A DNA stretch of 7,002 bases, taken from contig CAZBPK010000180.1 in assembly GCA_964493765.1 (NCBI GenBank), forward strand, positions 1-7,002. The letters run 5' to 3'. The stretch's first letter is position 1, and each line of letters opens with the position of its first letter. The notes under the pieces are model-generated. The model was not told where the DNA came from and searched no databases. It saw nothing but the letters and a program-made list of their open reading frames with translations. A program made the position numbers and the translations under genes. Shown one piece after another: positions 1 to 5,976 of the stretch. This stretch comes from CALLMJ01 sp964493765. GTDB lineage: Bacteria > Bacteroidota > Bacteroidia > J057 > CALLMJ01.

Positions 1-477
1 TTTTTTTACTTGTGTATTATACCCAGTTAATGAATTTTGAATATAAAATTCAACAAATTGTTCTCCGGGAGGGAAAACATAATTTTGAAGTACTAACTCA
101 TGATTTTCTACCTTGTGCCAGTGGTTATTTTTTTGTGATGAGGTTTTATAATAAATTTTTAACCACTGATTTTGTGGATATTGAAAAGTATTAACTTTGA
201 AATAAACTTGGTTTTCATCAATTTGTAAAAAATATTGATAACCTATATTTTCTTTATTTTTATGCATTTTTTCTTCAATTTTGAAGCATAATTTTTGGTT
301 TAAACGATCTATTAATTTCAAAGTATCATTTTCTATATAAAAATATCGGAAGTCTTTTAAATCTAATTCTTTAGAAATTTTCCAGAAATGGATAGAATCA
401 TTGAGAGTGTTAATCCAGCCTAAAACTCTGTCATTAACAAAATAAATATTTTGTTTATATTCAAACAATTGTAAATT

Positions 478-506
478 TTGATAATCGTTAAAAAAACGAT
501 TATCAA
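478..506. repeat. Perfect 12-bp inverted repeat inside the sensor gene
   Basis: TTGATAATCGTT (478-489) and AACGATTATCAA (495-506) are exact reverse complements around a loop of five A. On the coding strand the hairpin encodes IDNRFFNDYQ between the second Reg_prop motif and the next strand. No T tract follows on either strand, so it does not look like a terminator. It may be chance in AT-rich DNA or an intragenic RNA hairpin. Confidence 0.6.
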
Positions 507-1583
507 TATATTGTTTAATTACTTTGCCATTTTGAATTTTTAAAATTCCTTGATGAATAGTACCAGCCCATAAAAAATTATTTTTATCAGTAAGTAAGTT
601 CATTGCAATAATGGCTCTATCTTGAAATAATACTTTTTTTGCTTGATGATGAAAATCATATTCATAAAGACCATCGGCATAAGCTATCCAATAATGATTT
701 TTACCCATACTTGCAGAAAAAGACCTTTTGTTCCTTAATACAAAAGTACTTTTTTGATGCATATTACTATAAATTGTATCCCTTTTTAATAATTTTAACC
801 AATCATGAGACCCTGGTTTTAACTCTAACCAGTAAGTCAAGTAACTACTACAAACCAAAAGTTTATCTTCAAAAAAAACCAAGCTTTTTATTCCAGACAA
901 ACCTCTTTTTTTATGATTAAATTTTAAAAAATTATAAACTTCATTATCCAGTAAAGAATTTTTGAACCCATTCAATTGAGTACTTTGAGAAATATTGTCA
1001 AAAATTAAAAACTGATTGAAAGAATGGTTTTGAAAAGGAATGTAGTAATAATTATTAAAATGCTGGCTATCTTTTAAAATTTTATAATTAGGAAAATACC
1101 ATAAACCATCCTCTAATGTTGAAAACCACCGACCATTTTGAGAAACTTGGGTTACATTTTTCCAATGGCATGTTTTTAATATTTTATTTTGAATAGCATC
1201 ATATTGATACAACTTTTTATTCGTGGAAATCCAAATACATTCACTCGTGGGAAAATAACCATGAACATATTCATTTTTAGGAATTTGAAGTACACTCAAC
1301 AAACTCCATTGCTGATTCTGATATTTAAAAACCGTTCTATCATTATAATCCTTGTGAAAAAGATATAATTCATTCTTATAATCAAAGAATTGGCTATTTG
1401 ATGAAATCGGATTGGGATAGGTTCTTAAAAGATTTTGATTTTGGAATTCATAAATCCATTTTTCATTGCTTAAATAAATCGTTTGATTCCATAAAAAGAT
1501 ATCGTAAAAATAGGTAGAACTTCTTATTGTATTGAGGAGTTTACCTGAATTTTTATTCAGAATAAATAAAGCATGATTGCTTA

Positions 1584-1599
1584 AAATGAATCTTGAACT
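1584..1599 (-). other. Frameshift interval in the sensor gene
   Basis: Both frames are open only here: the upstream frame ends at TAA 1583-1581, and the downstream frame has its last stop at 1602-1600. Restoring one base, for example in the T4 run on the minus strand at 1586-1583, would join DYEVQDSF to LSNHALFILNKNSG in one protein. No slippery heptamer of the X-XXY-YYZ type is in frame, so programmed frameshifting is unlikely. Confidence 0.8.
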
Positions 1600-2007
1600 T
1601 CATAATCAATAAAATTAAAATTTATTGAGACGTTCTCTGGAATGGGGAGTAATTTTAACGAGTCATTTTGAAGTAAAAAAATTTGATTTAAAAAATTCAT
1701 TGCATAAATTTCATTTTTTGTAGGATTTTTTAAATAACTAATATCCCATTGGTAAGCATTTTCATTATGAACGCTATGAAATTTTATACCATCATAAAAA
1801 AATAAACCTTTATCAGTTCCTAACCATAATTTTCCCGAACTATCTACCAATAAATTGTAAATAGTTTCTGTAGGCAAATTATCTAAATTAGAAATTTTTC
1901 GTTTATAATATTCTAAATCCTGAGCATTTGAGTGATAAAAAAAAACTATAAAACCCAAAAGCCCTAAAATAGCCGCAAAATCAACATAAATCTTTTTCAC
2001 TGAAATA

Positions 2008-2015
2008 CAAAAATA
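2008..2015 (-). promoter_or_regulatory. Possible -7 box for the Reg_prop sensor gene
   Basis: TATTTTTG on the minus strand fits TAnnTTTG and ends seven bases before the GTG at 2000, so transcription would begin at or almost at the start codon. The nearest TTTG upstream is the end of the terminator T tract, only 12 bases away and too close for a standard -33 element. In such AT-rich DNA a chance match is quite possible. Confidence 0.25.
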
Positions 2016-2028
2016 GTGATATTGAAAC

Positions 2029-2059
2029 AAAAAAAGAGATGGATTGTGATTCCATCTCT
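2029..2059 (-). terminator. Rho-independent terminator of the 709-residue T9SS protein gene
   Basis: On the minus strand, AGAGATGGA (2059-2051) pairs perfectly over 9 bp with TCCATCTCT (2043-2035) around a 7-base loop, followed directly by a run of T. It starts about 22 bases after the TAA stop at 2083-2081. It ends 29 bases before the next gene's GTG start, so that gene needs its own promoter in a very tight space. Confidence 0.88.
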
Positions 2060-2080
2060 CACCATAATTTACACAATAAT

Positions 2081-4210
2081 TTAATCTTTAATGAATTTGC
2101 TTTGATAAATATCTAAACCATTTTGGAGTTCTATAAAATATACACCAGAAGGTAGATTTTCAACTTGAATTTCATGATTTTGATTTAACGTTCCTTGTAA
2201 TACTTTTCTTCCTAAATTATCTTTGATACTGTAGGAAACACCATAATTGCAAGTCTCGCATTTTATCATCAAACTTTTACTAGTTGGATTAGGATACAGC
2301 AATAAAGAGGAAGGATTAATTCCAGTTTGAGAAGTGGTGGGATCCGAAGTAACTCCAAGCTTAAAAGAAATCATACCTAACGCAGAATGTATTCTAATAT
2401 CAGTAGAATTAGATGTACCTATAAAAGTAGGAGTAATAGAAACATTTACATTGACAGAATCCCCGGGAGCAAATTTTCTTACGGGAATATTAGCTGTAAA
2501 ACCCATATTATTTATAAAATCAATATTATTTACATCGCAAAAATATAATGTATCCACAGGGTTAGAATGAAGATTTTTAAATTGGATTTGACCACTAATG
2601 TTTTGATTTACTTGGGTTGTACCTAAAGGATATAATCCCCACATGTTAAGAATATTTTTGTTACCATTATTGAAATAAGAGGTTTCAGCGTAAAATTGTG
2701 GTAATTTATAGTTCACACAAGCGATTGTTCCCGAACCTGCATTTAAGTTCAAGTCTGTCTTTGTACCAAAATTTGCTGAGCTAAAATTATCAATACTACC
2801 AGCAGTATAAAGAAAATAGCCGTAGCCTGTGTTCAAAGAACTATAGCTTTTATTTCTACTGGACGTTAAGATAGAACTCTGTCCTTTTAGGCTTTGTAGT
2901 AAGCAAGGCTGATAGCGTCCATTAAAAGTTGCAAAGAAAGATTGTGGTCCAGTCAGGGTTTTTCCTGCAAAATTCAAAGAAGAATTTATCACTCTTCCCA
3001 TAACTACTAAACCCGTAGGTCCAATTACTAATCCCTGAATAAACAAATCGTCAGAATCAAAAGTATGAATATGGTAAACCGAACCATTAATAATATTCAT
3101 AGAAAATATATAAGATTTTGCATCAACATAAGATGAAAATGTATTAGAAAGAGTATCTATAGTTATATAACCCCCTGCGTAACTACCAACACTTAATCCC
3201 ATTAAAAGCGTGCTTCCTTCTATCAAAAATTTAGGGTCGGTATGATTGTAAATTGTATAATCTCCATAAAATTGCTTTGCTGTTTGATAAACTCCACTAT
3301 CCGCAGAATATACTGCACAAAATATATTGGCTATATTAGGATAACTAGATATTGACGATTGCGATCCTTCAAATGTTGAATTGCCTCCATGATAACCCCC
3401 AATAACAATTTTATTAAAGACCTGTGAATACTCTATATAAAATGGTCTGTATTCATATGTATTACCACCGTCTATTTTTCTTATCCATTTGAATTTTCCG
3501 TTGTTAGTACTAAATACTCCAAAATAGATAGATCGCCTTCCGAAGTATTGTAAACTACTAGTAGAAGTTAAAGAAAAGTTATCAATGTTTAAAGAATTTG
3601 TGAAAACTCCAGCTAATGCCATTAAAGTATCATTATTATATTCTGAGGAAAGCGTTGTAATATAACCATTATCAGGAATTACTCTTTTCCAGACCAGTAA
3701 GCCATTATTTGCATTGTATTTTGCAATAAATCCTGTAAAATTAGAACCGTTATCATAAGTTGAATCCGCTCCTAATGGGTTAAAATTAATTACACCACTA
3801 AATCCACCCACAATATAAATATAGGGGACTGTATATGGTCCTTGTGCTTCTGATTTTATTTGAATATCGTCTATATTAATGCCTGTATTGGAATTTGCTA
3901 AACGTATAATCCATTGAGTAACTCCATTGGTTACTCTTGCAATAGCTCCATTATAAGTACCAGTTGAACCAGGGATTTTCATATTCCCAATAGTTATAGA
4001 ATCGGAAGTGCCTCCAGTCTTGAAGGTAAACTGTACGATATAATCATTTTCACCAAGGGCTCTTACTCTTCCATTTTTGTCAGATGTTTTTGTATCAATT
4101 GCCAAACCATAAACAGCCTCAAAGGGACCGTCATTAGGTTGTTGTGCATAAAGCCCTTGAATTTTCAGGGCTAAAATAAGCATACTTAATAAAACAGTGA
4201 TTTTTTTCAT
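2081..4210 (-). CDS. Secreted seven-repeat (putative beta-propeller) protein with T9SS sorting domain
   Basis: The 709-residue protein starts with a typical signal peptide (MKKITVLLSMLILALKIQG, cleavage likely after Ala22 in LYA-QQ). Residues about 60-510 contain seven related segments roughly 70 residues apart, each with a strand such as GFIAKYNANNGLLVWKRVI; they begin near 88, 160, 228, 297, 367, 424 and 495. Each is preceded or followed by a Gly-rich strand such as YIYIVGGF or IVIGGYHGG. This fits a seven-bladed, SBBP/PQQ-like beta-propeller. Residues about 535-620 look like an Ig-like domain (FAPGDSVNVNVSITPTF). Residues about 639-709 are a type A T9SS domain (YPNPTSKSLMI, LGRKVLQG, LPSGVYFIEL, KFIKD). 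The product should be exported by Sec and then T9SS to the surface or medium. I see no catalytic motif, so a binding or scaffold role is only a guess. It is a complete gene with its own -7 box and terminator. Confidence 0.9.
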   Translation of the reverse strand: MKKITVLLSMLILALKIQGLYAQQPNDGPFEAVYGLAIDTKTSDKNGRVRALGENDYIVQFTFKTGGTSDSITIGNMKIPGSTGTYNGAIARVTNGVTQWIIRLANSNTGINIDDIQIKSEAQGPYTVPYIYIVGGFSGVINFNPLGADSTYDNGSNFTGFIAKYNANNGLLVWKRVIPDNGYITTLSSEYNNDTLMALAGVFTNSLNIDNFSLTSTSSLQYFGRRSIYFGVFSTNNGKFKWIRKIDGGNTYEYRPFYIEYSQVFNKIVIGGYHGGNSTFEGSQSSISSYPNIANIFCAVYSADSGVYQTAKQFYGDYTIYNHTDPKFLIEGSTLLMGLSVGSYAGGYITIDTLSNTFSSYVDAKSYIFSMNIINGSVYHIHTFDSDDLFIQGLVIGPTGLVVMGRVINSSLNFAGKTLTGPQSFFATFNGRYQPCLLQSLKGQSSILTSSRNKSYSSLNTGYGYFLYTAGSIDNFSSANFGTKTDLNLNAGSGTIACVNYKLPQFYAETSYFNNGNKNILNMWGLYPLGTTQVNQNISGQIQFKNLHSNPVDTLYFCDVNNIDFINNMGFTANIPVRKFAPGDSVNVNVSITPTFIGTSNSTDIRIHSALGMISFKLGVTSDPTTSQTGINPSSLLLYPNPTSKSLMIKCETCNYGVSYSIKDNLGRKVLQGTLNQNHEIQVENLPSGVYFIELQNGLDIYQSKFIKD

Positions 4211-4238
4211 ATTAATTAAGATTTAAAATAATTTTTGA

Positions 4239-4246
4239 CAAAATTA
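4239..4246 (-). promoter_or_regulatory. Probable -7 box for the 709-residue T9SS protein gene
   Basis: TAATTTTG on the minus strand matches TAnnTTTG exactly and ends 28 bases before the ATG at 4210, which predicts a leader of roughly 20 bases. I see no convincing -33 TTTG at the expected distance, so the call rests on one box in very AT-rich DNA. The leader is A/T-rich with no Shine-Dalgarno sequence, as is common in this phylum. Confidence 0.4.
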
Positions 4247-4273
4247 CTTTCATCTTAAAATATAAATGAGAAG

Positions 4274-4297
4274 ATTTTCATGAACTCTTATGAAAAT
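4274..4297 (-). repeat. Inverted repeat in the gap between glpK and the next gene
   Basis: ATTTTCAT (4274-4281) and ATGAAAAT (4290-4297) form a perfect 8-bp inverted repeat with an 8-base loop. It begins about 38 bases past the glpK stop and lies about 28 bases upstream of the next gene's -7 box. The DNA after it on the minus strand is only loosely T-rich, so it could be a weak glpK terminator or a protein-binding palindrome. A near copy of one arm (ATTTTTCAT) occurs around 4314-4322. The 124-base gap holds no gene that I can see. Confidence 0.4.
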
Positions 4298-4334
4298 TCC
4301 ACGAATGCTTGTATATTTTTCATAAAACAAGATA

Positions 4335-5825
4335 TTATTCCGCATCCCAATCTAATGCTCTTTGTACAGCTTTATTCCATTTATTCATTTGTTTTTTTGC
4401 CCAATCGGGGCTTTTTGAGGGGCAAAAGGATTTTTTAAGTTTCCAAACTTTTTGAATATCCGATAAATTTTGAAAAGCGTGAACGCCGAGACCTGCTAAT
4501 AAAGCGGCTCCAAGGGCTGTGGTTTCATGATTTTGGGGCTGTAAAATTTGCACTTGCGATAAATCGGCTTGGAACTGCATCAGTAATTCATCTTGGCTAG
4601 CGCCCCCATCAACTCTTAACTCTTTGATAGGAATATGGCTATCTTTTGCCATTAAATTGAGAACTTCTTGGGATTGAAAAGCCATGCTTTCTAATGCGGC
4701 TCTTGCTAAGTGTGCCTTGGTACTACCACGCGTAAGCCCAAGTATCGTTCCTCTTGCGGTAGGGTCCCATTGGGGTGCCCCTAAACCCGCAAAGGCTGGT
4801 ACTAAATAAACCCCTTCATTTTCTTGTAAAGTATTTGCTAGTTCTGTGAGTTCCTTTACATCTTTTACAATTCCAACCTCTTCTAACCATTGAATAGAAG
4901 CCCCTGCACTAAAAATAGCTCCCTCCAATGCATAAGTAGTCTCTTCTCCTATTTTCCATGCAATAGTTGTTAATAATTGATGTTGAGAAACAAACGGTTG
5001 TTTGCCCGTGTTCATTAAAATAAAACAACCCGTACCGTAGGTGTTCTTTACCATACCTGCTTCTAAACACGCTTGTCCAAACGTCGCACTCTGCTGATCC
5101 CCTACCACTGAATAAATAGGAATTTGTAATTCTTCATATATCCCATAAAAATCTACTGTGTTTTTTACAACGGGAAAAAACTCTTCATAAGCATCTGTTA
5201 AACCAAAGATTTTTTTTAGTTCAGTATCCCATTGTAAATCATGGATATTAAAAAGCATCGTTCGGGAAGCATTACTTACGTCTGTGGCATGAACTTTTTT
5301 GTTTGTGAAGTTCCAAATTAACCAAGTGTCTATGGTTCCCCATAGTAATTTTTTTTGTTGATATAATTTTTGGGCAGGTTCAACATTTTGTAAAATCCAG
5401 TGAATTTTAGAAGCAGAAAAATAAGGGTCAATGATAAGACCTGTTCGGGATTGAATAAAATCTTGTAGATTTTGATTTTTGAGTTGTTCGCAGAAGGGGG
5501 TAGTTCTTCTATCTTGCCAAACAATGGCATTATAAACGGGCTTTCCTGTTTCTTTATCCCAACAAACTATGGTTTCTCTTTGATTAGTAATTCCGATTGC
5601 ATAAATTTCTTCTGCGGGGATATTAGTATTTTGTAAGGCTTCTTGAATAGCGAACTTTTGGGCTTCCAGCACTTCTAAAGGGTCTTGTTCTACCCAGCCC
5701 GCATGCGGATAAATCAACTCAAATTTTTTTCTGCCTACGCTGATAATATTTCCGTCTAAATCAAAAATAATGGCTCTTGCAGACGAAGTGCCTTCATCTA
5801 TGGCTAATAAATATTTTTTTTGCAT
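4335..5825 (-). CDS. glpK: Glycerol kinase
   Basis: This FGGY-family kinase phosphorylates glycerol with ATP to sn-glycerol 3-phosphate in the cytoplasm, feeding lipid synthesis and glycolysis. Its 496 residues are close to the family norm (about 500), and it aligns end to end with Escherichia coli GlpK from memory. Visible motifs: N-terminal phosphate loop DEGTSSARA at 10-18; glycerol-contact Arg83-Glu84 in GITNQRET, Tyr135 in IDPYFSASK and Asp243-Gln244 in VGDQQSATFG; NASRTMLFNIH near 185; NTYGTGCF near 261; the C-terminal ATP-site motif DGGASQDELLMQFQADL near 406. The ATG at 5825 opens directly into the first strand (KKYLLAID) and lies just below a promoter, so the start is firm. Oddities: Glu replaces the usual Gln after Asp10, and the loop before IPIYSVVGDQQ is short, lacking the E. 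coli fructose-1,6-bisphosphate-binding GGKGGT loop and the HPr-phosphorylated His of Gram-positive enzymes. No glpF or glpD lies beside it. Confidence 0.97.
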   Translation of the reverse strand: MQKKYLLAIDEGTSSARAIIFDLDGNIISVGRKKFELIYPHAGWVEQDPLEVLEAQKFAIQEALQNTNIPAEEIYAIGITNQRETIVCWDKETGKPVYNAIVWQDRRTTPFCEQLKNQNLQDFIQSRTGLIIDPYFSASKIHWILQNVEPAQKLYQQKKLLWGTIDTWLIWNFTNKKVHATDVSNASRTMLFNIHDLQWDTELKKIFGLTDAYEEFFPVVKNTVDFYGIYEELQIPIYSVVGDQQSATFGQACLEAGMVKNTYGTGCFILMNTGKQPFVSQHQLLTTIAWKIGEETTYALEGAIFSAGASIQWLEEVGIVKDVKELTELANTLQENEGVYLVPAFAGLGAPQWDPTARGTILGLTRGSTKAHLARAALESMAFQSQEVLNLMAKDSHIPIKELRVDGGASQDELLMQFQADLSQVQILQPQNHETTALGAALLAGLGVHAFQNLSDIQKVWKLKKSFCPSKSPDWAKKQMNKWNKAVQRALDWDAE

Positions 5826-5836
5826 GGCTTTTTGTG

Positions 5837-5866
5837 CAAATATACTACGCTTTTTTATCCTACGAA
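5837..5866 (-). promoter_or_regulatory. Bacteroidota-type promoter of glpK
   Basis: On the minus strand, TATATTTG (5844-5837) matches the Bacteroidota -7 consensus TAnnTTTG exactly. A TTCG (5866-5863), close to the -33 TTTG, lies 18 bases upstream. Only 11 bases separate the -7 box from the glpK ATG, so the predicted leader is a few bases long. The -33 region also sits in a small inverted repeat, ACGAA (5862-5866) and TTCGT (5875-5879) with 8 bases between, which might be an operator; that part is weak. Confidence 0.6.
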
Positions 5867-5903
5867 CTTTTTTCTTCGTTTTCTATGAATGATACTATTA
5901 AAA

Positions 5904-5941
5904 TAAAAAAACAAAAAGGAAAACCCTTTAAGAGTTTTCCT
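5904..5941 (-). terminator. Rho-independent terminator of the repeat-protein gene
   Basis: Read on the minus strand, AGGAAAAC (5941-5934) pairs perfectly with GTTTTCCT (5924-5917) across a 9-base loop. A T tract follows, interrupted by a single G. The hairpin begins about 35 bases after the TGA stop at 5979-5977 and lies upstream of the glpK promoter, so it should separate the two transcripts. Confidence 0.8.
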
Positions 5942-5976
5942 AAGTGATTTTAATGTGATTTATAAGCAAGTTTTTA

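Larger units (their letters stand above)
1..2000 (-). pseudogene. Reg_prop/Y_Y_Y two-component-type sensor, frameshifted and 3'-partial
   Basis: The gene begins at GTG 2000 with a signal peptide or first membrane segment (MKKIYVDFAAILGLLGFIVF, then FYHSNAQ). The longer TTG start at 2030 would spoil that signal and overlap the terminator. A Reg_prop repeat follows at residues about 38-71 (LPTETIYNLLVDSSGKLWLG, then TDKGLFFYDG). This frame stops at 1583-1581 after 139 codons. The frame shifted by -1 is open from 1599 to the window edge, more than 530 codons, and carries the rest of the same protein: further propeller strands (YWIAYADGLYEYD), a second clear Reg_prop motif at about 605-530 (AMNLLTDKNNFLWAGT, then QGILKI), and from about 220 a Y_Y_Y-like domain (FLQIDENQVYF, FPPGEQFVEFYIQ). 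Family members sense ligands, often glycans, in the periplasm and continue into a membrane helix plus a histidine kinase or DNA-binding domain; that part lies outside. The downstream frame has no stops and shows no decay, so the shift is recent or a sequencing error. G+C is very low (about 20-25% in sampled lines). Confidence 0.8.

Noticed and set aside
12..194. Plus-strand open frame of 60 codons
   Set aside because: It is antisense to the Y_Y_Y-like part of the sensor gene and has no recognisable content.
639..920. Plus-strand open frame of 93 codons
   Set aside because: It lies antisense to the long, domain-bearing frame of the Reg_prop gene and shows low-complexity AT-rich translation with no motif.
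1584..1599. Programmed -1 ribosomal frameshift
   Set aside because: The codons before the stop (GAT TCA TTT TAA) offer no tRNA re-pairing heptamer, and I see no strong hairpin right after it.
2001..2030. TTG start at 2030 for the sensor gene
   Set aside because: It adds ten residues ahead of the signal peptide and overlaps the terminator T tract; GTG 2000 gives a proper Lys-Lys signal sequence.
2334..2570. Plus-strand open frame of 78 codons
   Set aside because: It is fully antisense to the Ig-like part of the T9SS protein, with no upstream promoter or similarity that I can see.
5330..5530. Minus-strand frame of 66 codons inside glpK
   Set aside because: It is out of frame within a highly conserved region of glycerol kinase and so a shadow.
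4335..5825. Xylulokinase or another FGGY sugar kinase instead of glycerol kinase
   Set aside because: The GITNQRET, IDPYFSASK, NASRTMLFNIH and NTYGTGCF signatures and the length match GlpK specifically.
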